From: SVTX01 sp964526505
Lineage (GTDB): Bacteria; Bacillota; Clostridia; Oscillospirales; CAG-272
Direction of reading: 5' to 3'
Assembly: GCA_964526505.1 (NCBI GenBank)
Contig: CAZGJC010000038.1
Location: forward strand, 1-16,777
DNA length: 16,777 bases
Of the stretch, positions 1 through 6,668 are shown one piece after another (positions within the stretch are counted from its first letter, which is position 1; each line of letters starts with the position of its first letter). The position numbers and the translations under genes are program-made. The notes beneath the pieces were generated by a model. It worked only from the letters and a program-made list of their open reading frames with translations, was not told where the DNA came from and ran no database searches.

Positions 1-46
1 CGCATATGCGAAGTGTATTTTTGTATATACGAGAATAATTTTTCGA

Positions 47-448
47 TTATCTCTTGGAGAACTGAGGTGCACGACGAGCGGCTTTGAGTCCGTACTTCTT
101 TCTTTCCTTCATACGAGGGTCTCTTGTAAGGAATCCTGCCTGTTTGAGAGCAGGACGATTTGCCTCGTCTGCTGTAAGAAGTGCACGAGCAACACCGTGA
201 CGAATTGCACCTGCCTGACCGGATATACCGCCACCGTTTACATTTGCAACAATATCAAACTTACCGGTTGTGCCTGTAACACCGAAAGGCTGGTTGATTA
301 TGAGTTTAAGAGTTGCGATGCCAAAGTAATCATCGATATCTCTTCCGTTTATAGTAATTTTACCTGTGCCGGGGTAAAGTCTTACACGGGCAACAGATTT
401 CTTTCTTCTACCTGTTCCATAGAAGTAGGGTTTTGCACTTGTATACAT
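47..448 (-). CDS. rpsI: 30S ribosomal protein S9
   Basis: Structural protein of the small ribosomal subunit; its basic C-terminal tail reaches the decoding site near the P-site tRNA. The 133-aa product has the usual family length. It shows the N-terminal YGTGRRKKSVARVRL segment, the central NGGGISGQAGAIRHGVARAL block, and the terminal DPRMKERKKYGLKAARRAPQ-type tail ending in SKR, which is diagnostic. The ATG is preceded by an AGGAAAGGAAG-type ribosome binding site. The gene lies 23 bases downstream of rplM on the same strand, the order found in nearly all bacteria, so the two are almost certainly co-transcribed. Only 46 bases follow it in the window and no terminator is visible there. Confidence 0.98.
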   Translation of the reverse strand: MYTSAKPYFYGTGRRKKSVARVRLYPGTGKITINGRDIDDYFGIATLKLIINQPFGVTGTTGKFDIVANVNGGGISGQAGAIRHGVARALLTADEANRPALKQAGFLTRDPRMKERKKYGLKAARRAPQFSKR

Positions 449-471
449 AGTTACTTACTTCCTTTCCTCAA

Positions 472-900
472 TTAAAACTCGTAAACTTCGGGTTTCTGAG
501 CCTCGTGCTTGTGAGCCTCGCCTGCATATACTTTAAGTCTTGTAGCGGCTGCACGACCGAGAGAGTTCTTGGGAAGCATGCCCTTAACGGCGGTTTCCAT
601 TGCGAACTCAGGCTTTTCTTCCATGAGAGTCTTGTACTGAATGCTTTTAAGACCGCCGATATAGCCGGAGTGTCTCTGATAGTATTTCTGTTCAAGTTTC
701 TTACCTGTAAGAACTGCCTTATCAGCGTTTACTATAATTACAAAGTTTCCACAGTCAACGTGGGGTGTGAATTCAGGCGTATTTTTGCCACGAAGAAGGT
801 CTGCGGCAACAACAGCGGTTCTGCCCATCGGCTTACCTGCTGCGTCGATTACATACCACTTGCGGACAACTGCCTCTTTTTTTTGCATAAATGTAGACAT
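472..900 (-). CDS. rplM: 50S ribosomal protein L13
   Basis: Early-assembly protein of the large ribosomal subunit. The 142-aa product carries the L13 landmarks: an RKWYVIDAAGKPMGR-type start, LLRGKNTPEFTPHVDCGNFV, the KKLEQKYYQRHSGYIGGLK segment, and AVKGMLPKNSLGR near the C terminus. The frame can be extended five codons upstream to a TTG, but that TTG is part of the ribosome binding site (TTGGAGGATAGCAAAATG), so I start at the ATG encoding MSTFMQ. It is the first gene of the rplM-rpsI operon, with a consensus SigA promoter about 50 bases upstream. Nothing in it departs from the family. Confidence 0.98.
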   Translation of the reverse strand: MSTFMQKKEAVVRKWYVIDAAGKPMGRTAVVAADLLRGKNTPEFTPHVDCGNFVIIVNADKAVLTGKKLEQKYYQRHSGYIGGLKSIQYKTLMEEKPEFAMETAVKGMLPKNSLGRAAATRLKVYAGEAHKHEAQKPEVYEF

Positions 901-908
901 TTTGCTAT

Positions 909-913
909 CCTCC
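909..913 (-). promoter_or_regulatory. Ribosome binding site of rplM
   Basis: GGAGG on the minus strand, eight bases before the rplM ATG. Its position rules out the in-frame TTG at 915-913 as the start codon, because that codon is the edge of this site. Confidence 0.9.
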
Positions 914-950
914 AAATAATGGCTTTTTAATAGATTTTTTTACCTTATGA

Positions 951-979
951 ATTATACCACAGAGTATCTCGTTTGTCAA
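951..979 (-). promoter_or_regulatory. SigA-type promoter of rplM-rpsI
   Basis: On the minus strand there is a perfect -35 TTGACA (979-974), a 17-base spacer and a perfect -10 TATAAT (956-951). An A/T tract (T7-G-A7 at 983-997) lies just upstream of the -35 and could act as an UP element. Transcription should start near 944, giving a leader of about 45 bases. That is too short for a structured ribosomal-protein leader of the L13 type. Confidence 0.88.
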
Positions 980-1195
980 TAGTTTTTTTGAAAAAAATCG
1001 ATTATTTTAATTTACCGATTGCATATCTCCCGTTTTCTCGTGTTTTCTCACTTTTTTGAATACAATTCTCAACTTTTGTTTTTAAAAACATTATATAGTC
1101 AAAATAAAAATGTGCATTATTTCAACAGGAAACGAATAAAATGTATCATTACCGATGGATAAAATTAAAAAACTCGGAGGTTTAGGAGGATAAAT
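980..1195. other. Intergenic leader region between rplM and the S1-domain gene
   Basis: A/T-rich divergent spacer. It must hold the promoter of the S1-domain gene, but I see no pair of convincing -35 and -10 boxes. The best match is a weak TTCAAC (1121-1126), 17 bases, TATCAT (1144-1149). The end holds GGAGG followed by AGGAGG (1184-1189) before the ATG. No hairpin with a U-tract, tRNA or small open frame with a ribosome binding site was seen. Confidence 0.5.
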
Positions 1196-2185
1196 ATGAC
1201 AAATACATACGTGCCGGAAGGAATGCTGACCGGCAATGCTCAAAATCGTGAATTGATTTCAAGTAAGCAGGGACTTGAAAGGGCTATGTCGCAAGGAACT
1301 ATATTGGAATCTGTTGCAATGCTGTGCGATAGCCAAATGAATCTTCACGTCGATTTGCACGGAGTAATAGGCATAATTCCAAAAGAAGAGGTAGCATATT
1401 GCAGAGACGGCGACAGAATCAAAGATATTGCCGTTATAACGAGAGTGGGAAAACCCGTCTCCTTTAAAGTAGTTGAGTTATATGAAAAAAACGGAAATAC
1501 ATATGCTACACTTTCACGAAGACTTGCACAAATGGAATGTATGAGAAATTATGTTGCCGATTTGATTGCAGGAGATATAATTTCCGCAAGAGTAACCCAC
1601 CTTGAACCATTTGGTGCGTTTGTTGATATCGGTTGTGGTATCATTTCTCTTTTATCTGTGGACTGTATATCCGTTTCACGTATCTCCCATCCGTCCGACA
1701 GACTTTATACAGGTATGAATTTAAAAGTTGCTGTTAAAAACATAGATGAAATAACCGGAAGAATTTTTGTGACCATGAGAGAGCTTCTCGGAACGTGGGA
1801 GGAAAACGCTTCCCTTTTCAGTGCCGGGCAAACCGTTGCCGGAATTATAAGAAGCGTTGAGGAATACGGTGTGTTCGTGGAATTGACACCAAATCTTGCA
1901 GGGCTTGCCGAACTTCACAAAGATATGGTGAAGTTCGACAGAAATCATTTAATTGATGATAATATAAAAAATAATATGTATAACGGTCAAGTGGCTGCGG
2001 TGTATATAAAAAGTATAATTCCCGAAAGAATGAAAATAAAACTCGTACTTGTAGATTCGTATAAAGGAGAATCGGTGCCTACGAAAATTAAATACTTCGT
2101 AGACACCGAAAAAATCCTCCATATGGACTCGTGGCGATATTCTCCTAAGACCTGTACCAAACTTATAGAAACGGTTTTTAATTGA
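1196..2185 (+). CDS. S1 RNA-binding domain protein (RpsA-like, three S1 domains)
   Basis: Cytoplasmic RNA-binding protein of 329 aa, related to ribosomal protein S1 but much shorter than proteobacterial S1 (about 557 aa). Three S1 OB-folds can be read. The first is divergent, about residues 35-108. The second, about 126-196, shows the typical GDIISARVTHLEPFGAFVDI. The third, about 211-287, shows GQTVAGIIRSVEEYGVFVEL. A conserved-looking tail (WRYSPKTC...IETVF) follows, as I remember from clostridial S1-like proteins. A role in mRNA binding or translation is known for the family, but this paralogue's exact job is inferred only from its domains. The ATG follows a strong AGGAGG at seven-base spacing. 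It is monocistronic and convergent with pcrA, the 3' ends overlapping by eight bases. Its coding strand is G-rich relative to C, unlike the other plus-strand genes here. Confidence 0.88.
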   Translation: MTNTYVPEGMLTGNAQNRELISSKQGLERAMSQGTILESVAMLCDSQMNLHVDLHGVIGIIPKEEVAYCRDGDRIKDIAVITRVGKPVSFKVVELYEKNGNTYATLSRRLAQMECMRNYVADLIAGDIISARVTHLEPFGAFVDIGCGIISLLSVDCISVSRISHPSDRLYTGMNLKVAVKNIDEITGRIFVTMRELLGTWEENASLFSAGQTVAGIIRSVEEYGVFVELTPNLAGLAELHKDMVKFDRNHLIDDNIKNNMYNGQVAAVYIKSIIPERMKIKLVLVDSYKGESVPTKIKYFVDTEKILHMDSWRYSPKTCTKLIETVFN

Positions 2186-4598
2186 TTTTTTGAAGTCTGG
2201 CATAAGTTGCCATAAGTTTCTTTGTCCCGACTTTTTCAAAAATAATCTCATATAACACGTCCGCTCCCATTTGTCGAACAGATATAATTTCTCCGATGCC
2301 AAACGTCATATGCTTAACTTTGTCCCCGGGGGCAAATGTTTCTTTGGACGAATTGCCGGATGCGGTATTTTTCTTTATCGCTGAATACGGCTTGCCTATA
2401 TTGAAATTTCCATTCATATAGGCAGGTTGTTTTTTGTTATATGTATGATCGCTGTAATATACTTTAACTCCCTGCTTTGGCGTATATACACTTTCATATT
2501 CTTGCTTTTCAATCAAATCTTCCGGAATTTCGGTTATAAATCTCGATAACGGATTATGTTGTGTTTGACCGTAGAGCAGCCGAGTTCCTGTATGAAAAAT
2601 ATAAATTTCTTCTTTTGCACGGGTAAGAGCAACGTATGCGAGACGTCGTTCTTCTTCCATATCTTCACTTGAACCTACTATGTTTTGCATGCCGGGGAAA
2701 ATACCGTCTTCCATACCGGGTAAGAAAACAACCGGAAATTCAAGACCTTTTGCACTGTGTATTGTCATCAAAACAACTGCGTCTGCCGTGTCGTCATACC
2801 TGTCAACGTCCGCAACCAGTGCATTTTCTTCTAAAAAGCCCATAAGCGTTGGTTCTTCGGTATTTGTTACGTATTCGATAATGCTTGACTTGAATTCGTC
2901 CAGGTTGTCAAGCCTGTCTTTTTCTTCTTGACCTGCATCTATGAGCATTTGTCTGTAACCGCTCATTTCAAGCACAGCGTCAAATAAGTCCGGTAGTGAC
3001 TGCTCTTTTGATATTTGGGTAAGTTTATTTATAATATTTGCGAAATTTTCAAGTGCCGATGCACTTCTTGACAGGGCGGTATACTTGCTTGCATTTTCCA
3101 CTACTTCGAATACACTGCAATTGTTTTCTCTTGCTATTTGACTTACTGCATCTAACGTTGTGTTCCCTATTTTTCTTTTGGGTTCGTTTATAATTCGCAT
3201 TAAACGCTCTCTGTCATCGTGGTTTGCAATAAGTTGCAAATAAGCAACTGCATCACGTATTTCTTTTCTGTCCGAGAAACGTACTCCTCCAAGCATTCTG
3301 TAAGGAATAGCACTTTTCGCCAATGCACGTTCTATGCCACTCGATTGGGCGTTGGTGCGGTAAAGAATCGCAAAATCCTTATATTTGCGACCGTCTTTTA
3401 CCATCTTGTATATGGAGTCAACTATCGCTCTCGCTTCGGCATTTTGATCATCAAGTTTTCTGAGCGATATCTTTTTTCCTTCCGCACCGTTTGTCCAAAG
3501 TTTTTTTCCTTTTCTTCCGCAGTTGTTTGATATAACTGCGTTTGCGGCATTTAGTATGGTTGCAGTGGAGCGATAGTTTTGTTCAAGTTTTATCACGGTG
3601 GCGTCATCGTACGATTTATCAAAATCAAGTATGTTTGTTATTGTAGCACCTCTGAATTTGTAAATCGATTGGTCGTCATCTCCCACAACCATTATGTTTC
3701 TGAAACCATTTGCAATAATTGACGTGAGAACAAATTGGGCGTGGTTGGTATCTTGATATTCGTCAACACAAACGTACTTGAACTTTTTTTGATAATAAGC
3801 ACGAATATCCTCATTTTCACGAAGCAGAGTTACCGTATTCATAATTATATCGTCAAAGTCCATGGCGTTAGATTGTTTTAATTGAGTCTGATATGCATTG
3901 TATATGCGAGCGATTTTTGATTTTCTGAAATCTCCGTTGTTTTCGTTTGCATATATTTCCGGGGTCATAAGATTGTCTTTTGCACGACCTATTTCGGCAA
4001 TAACACTTTTAAGAGGAAAACTTTTTTCATCTATATTAACAGACTTCATGGCAGATGCCACTGCTTTTTTTGTGTCATCGGCATCGTAAATCGTGAACTG
4101 ACCCTTGTACCCGAGTCGTTCTGCATTAACACGCAATATTTTCATACATATCGAGTGGAAAGTTCCTGCCAAAATGTCTTTTGAATATGTTTCATCGCCG
4201 TCGAATGCATCTACAAGTCGTGATTTTATTTCATTTGCCGCTTTATTTGTAAATGTAATAGCCAATACTCTGTAAGGCGGGCAGGGATTGTGTGCAAAAT
4301 CAGGTAGGAGTTTTTCGGCGTCATCCAAAGAGTCGGAATTTAAAGCTCGCTCCATTTCGGATATATATTCTTCATCAACAAATTCCGGTATAAAATTATT
4401 GTAATAAGCGTTTCCGTATTTTATAATAAAAACTATTCTTTTAACAAGAACGGTTGTTTTACCGCTTCCTGCACCCGCAAGAACGAGCAATGGATTGTTT
4501 ACAGTATAAATTGCACGTTTTTGCTCTGAGTTGAGCGTTGCATAGCACTTGTCAAACAACGCTCTTTTAAGTGTCAAATATTTTTCGTCTATATTCAT
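2178..4598 (-). CDS. pcrA: ATP-dependent DNA helicase PcrA/UvrD family
   Basis: Superfamily 1A 3'-5' DNA helicase acting in excision repair, replication-transcription conflict and removal of recombination filaments. The 806 residues show the motifs in order: Q-motif LNSEQKRAI (22-30), Walker A AGAGSGKT (41-48), Ia TFTNKAANE (115-123), II DEYQDTN (279-285), III GDDDQSIYKFRGA (306-318), IV LEQNYRS (338-344), V TIHSAKGLEF (612-621) and VI VALTRAKEE (656-664). The C-terminal 759-803 segment (GDKVKHMTFGIGEI...) is the Tudor-like domain by which PcrA binds RNA polymerase. About 40 extra acidic residues (62-108) sit between Walker A and Ia. An in-frame TTG at 4625, overlapping the upstream stop as TTGCTGA, is an alternative start. 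Neither start has a clear ribosome binding site, which suggests translational coupling to the membrane protein before it. Confidence 0.95.
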   Translation of the reverse strand: MNIDEKYLTLKRALFDKCYATLNSEQKRAIYTVNNPLLVLAGAGSGKTTVLVKRIVFIIKYGNAYYNNFIPEFVDEEYISEMERALNSDSLDDAEKLLPDFAHNPCPPYRVLAITFTNKAANEIKSRLVDAFDGDETYSKDILAGTFHSICMKILRVNAERLGYKGQFTIYDADDTKKAVASAMKSVNIDEKSFPLKSVIAEIGRAKDNLMTPEIYANENNGDFRKSKIARIYNAYQTQLKQSNAMDFDDIIMNTVTLLRENEDIRAYYQKKFKYVCVDEYQDTNHAQFVLTSIIANGFRNIMVVGDDDQSIYKFRGATITNILDFDKSYDDATVIKLEQNYRSTATILNAANAVISNNCGRKGKKLWTNGAEGKKISLRKLDDQNAEARAIVDSIYKMVKDGRKYKDFAILYRTNAQSSGIERALAKSAIPYRMLGGVRFSDRKEIRDAVAYLQLIANHDDRERLMRIINEPKRKIGNTTLDAVSQIARENNCSVFEVVENASKYTALSRSASALENFANIINKLTQISKEQSLPDLFDAVLEMSGYRQMLIDAGQEEKDRLDNLDEFKSSIIEYVTNTEEPTLMGFLEENALVADVDRYDDTADAVVLMTIHSAKGLEFPVVFLPGMEDGIFPGMQNIVGSSEDMEEERRLAYVALTRAKEEIYIFHTGTRLLYGQTQHNPLSRFITEIPEDLIEKQEYESVYTPKQGVKVYYSDHTYNKKQPAYMNGNFNIGKPYSAIKKNTASGNSSKETFAPGDKVKHMTFGIGEIISVRQMGADVLYEIIFEKVGTKKLMATYARLQKIN

Positions 4599-4618
4599 AT
4601 CAATGTTTGTAATTTTAT

Positions 4619-5962
4619 TCAGCAATTAATGTATTTGTGTGAAATTTCGGATTTTAAAGTGTTGCAAAACAGGTATGCGTATCCGACAAATATAATATCA
4701 AATGCAAAGGTAAATATCGTAGCCATTTCTATATACCAAACACTTGAATTACTTGTAATTGCTCCGAGATAGTAAAGTTTAAATATGCTGTCTACTATCG
4801 TCAAAACAATCAAAATGATTTTTCCTTTTCTTATTTCATCGTAGTATAAATCCCCTCGTGAAAGTATGTCTTTTCCATTTGGTGCGGCATGGCGTATGGC
4901 TATATTTCCCAGTGATATTGCGATACATACGACAAGTACTATGAAGATTATTTCGCATACGGCATTGCTTGCAAACATTGTAATAAATTTGCCGTATATT
5001 TCCATATTTTTCATAGCGTCCTGAGGATAATAATTATTGAAGAAATTGACAGACAATATTTGAGATATAACTGATACGACAATGTATATTGCGGAGACAA
5101 TTCCCGTAATTTTAAATTTTTTTCCGAACTTGTAAAGTTTAAATGATGCAATCAAAAGTACGGTGGCGGAAATAAAATTCGGAATTATGTTAAAGTAGTC
5201 AATGTAGAAATTTATTGATAAAAGAAGTCCGCAAAAAATGATATTTATACCACTTAAAAGTTGTCGTTTTACAAATAATAAAGGTCTGTCGGCGACAAAA
5301 CTTGCGTATTGCCTTGTTGTATTTTCAATAAATGTTTTGTCTTTGAAAATTGAGCGTATATAACGAAATACAGATATGAGCCATATAATACCGACAACTA
5401 AAACAACTATTGCACTCAATGTACGTAAAATACCGATAAATCTGTATTCGGAATTGTCTATAAGCGATGTTAGTTCCGGAAGAAAAGCACCGACCGCTTT
5501 AATAATAATAAATGCCGATGTAAAAACAGTTATTCTTTCGGTGTAGTTGCCTCTTGACTTTCTGTCTTTGAACATCGCTTCCCCGTTATTCAAAATACCA
5601 ATATTTGAAAAACCCTCAAAAAAGTTTTTGAAAGCGGGTATTACAATAAGTATATCGGCGACGCCGAACAAAAAAGTCAGCGTCAGTATAGTGAGACTTT
5701 TTTCGGACTCGATTACAAATCCGAAAAGTATCGCCAATGACACGAGTTCGGCAATGCCCGCCCATATAGCATATTTGAATCTTTTTCTCGCCTCGTCGAA
5801 ATGATAATCCAAATCACTTAATCTTCGAAGCGAAAAATACATAATTATATATCCGATAATATCCGGTATCGGATCGACAACGGCAAAATTAGGATTAAAA
5901 AAGAAAAACAGCGAAACGGTAATGCCGAAAAATCCGAGCTTGTTAGATGATTTGATGTTCAT
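4619..5962 (-). CDS. Polytopic membrane protein, 447 aa, unrecognised
   Basis: I cannot name this family. The protein is strongly hydrophobic, with about ten membrane segments (roughly residues 11-45, 65-84, 90-112, 145-163, 178-200, 235-277, 285-305, 333-355, 383-400, 410-433), short loops and no signal peptidase site. A proline-led hydrophobic module followed by S-x-x-L occurs near the N terminus (PDIIGYIIMYFSLRRLSDL, 33-51) and in the middle (PNFISATVLLIASFKLYKF, 261-279), which suggests an internal duplication. No catalytic, nucleotide-binding or transporter signature is visible. It lies two bases after the stop of the 230-aa membrane protein and its own stop abuts the pcrA start, so it is co-transcribed. 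Its ribosome binding site is weak (AAGAAA). The function is unknown; the context offers only the Sec motor and a helicase as neighbours. Confidence 0.85.
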   Translation of the reverse strand: MNIKSSNKLGFFGITVSLFFFFNPNFAVVDPIPDIIGYIIMYFSLRRLSDLDYHFDEARKRFKYAIWAGIAELVSLAILFGFVIESEKSLTILTLTFLFGVADILIVIPAFKNFFEGFSNIGILNNGEAMFKDRKSRGNYTERITVFTSAFIIIKAVGAFLPELTSLIDNSEYRFIGILRTLSAIVVLVVGIIWLISVFRYIRSIFKDKTFIENTTRQYASFVADRPLLFVKRQLLSGINIIFCGLLLSINFYIDYFNIIPNFISATVLLIASFKLYKFGKKFKITGIVSAIYIVVSVISQILSVNFFNNYYPQDAMKNMEIYGKFITMFASNAVCEIIFIVLVVCIAISLGNIAIRHAAPNGKDILSRGDLYYDEIRKGKIILIVLTIVDSIFKLYYLGAITSNSSVWYIEMATIFTFAFDIIFVGYAYLFCNTLKSEISHKYINC

Positions 5963-5964
5963 TT

Positions 5965-6657
5965 TTATTTTTTCTTTTTACGTTTTTTGTTTCTTATATT
6001 TTCGATTTTCTTGTTGTAGTAATCAATGGTTTCCTGTTCCTTTGCGTCGTTCTTTTCACGCCATTTGTTTACAAACGCAAACCTTGACGGCTTTCGTTCC
6101 ATTGATTCGTCTCCCTCCGGGCAAATAAATGCATAGCATTTAAAGATAAGCACAAGGTTTAAAGCCGTGCAGACAAGCATGGGTATCATCAGCAACGTTA
6201 TAACAAAACTTGCGTTTTCTCCAAGTACATTTGTGGGTATAAATTGACAAATCGTACTTATTCCCACAAATACCATATTGCGATATGCCGCCGATTTGAT
6301 TTCGGGAAAATCAACACGCCGAGACAAATCCGCTATTCCGTATAATAACGCAAAATTAAATATGCATTCGATTACAGATTCGATTACTCTCATAATTGTG
6401 GCAATTGTTTCACTTGTGAAAATGATTTCCCAACCCGTTAAAACTTCGATGCCTATTGCGGTTTCGTAAAACGAGCAGATGAGCATTGCAACCGAAGCAA
6501 TTATGGCATAGAGAAACGTCGGAGCATATCTTCGAAGTTCAAGTAAAGCCGAAAACATAAGAAAGTATCCGATAAGCAATCCTATAAAACTGTATGACCC
6601 GAGCATGGAGAAAATTGCGGAAATCGAATATCCTAAAAAAAGTATACCAAATCCCAT
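5965..6657 (-). CDS. Small polytopic membrane protein, 230 aa, unrecognised
   Basis: Not a family I recognise. About five membrane segments can be seen (residues 2-18, 22-40, 47-65, about 88-110 and 150-178), with a further hydrophobic stretch around 128-140. A charged cytoplasmic tail (about 180-230) ends in a lysine/arginine run. The segment FIGLLIGYFLMFSALLELRR (24-43) resembles the module seen twice in the next gene, so the two proteins may be distant relatives or partners. The ATG follows AAGGAA at good spacing, eleven bases after the secA stop, and its stop is two bases before the next start. It is clearly in the secA transcription unit. A part in Sec-dependent insertion is conceivable from position alone, but no SecE, SecG, YidC or YajC feature is present. 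Confidence 0.83.
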   Translation of the reverse strand: MGFGILFLGYSISAIFSMLGSYSFIGLLIGYFLMFSALLELRRYAPTFLYAIIASVAMLICSFYETAIGIEVLTGWEIIFTSETIATIMRVIESVIECIFNFALLYGIADLSRRVDFPEIKSAAYRNMVFVGISTICQFIPTNVLGENASFVITLLMIPMLVCTALNLVLIFKCYAFICPEGDESMERKPSRFAFVNKWREKNDAKEQETIDYYNKKIENIRNKKRKKKK

Positions 6658-6668
6658 ATCAAGTTTCC

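Noticed and set aside
1..10. CGCATATGCG palindrome at the window edge as a terminator of rpsI
   Set aside because: Only a ten-base palindrome at the very edge, with no visible U-tract; cannot be judged without the neighbouring sequence.
901..945. Structured L13-type ribosomal leader upstream of rplM
   Set aside because: The transcript leader is only about 45 bases and A/T rich, with no stable hairpin.
1121..1149. TTCAAC-N17-TATCAT as the promoter of the S1-domain gene
   Set aside because: The -35 is a poor match and in such A/T-rich sequence a chance pairing is likely; noted only as the best candidate.
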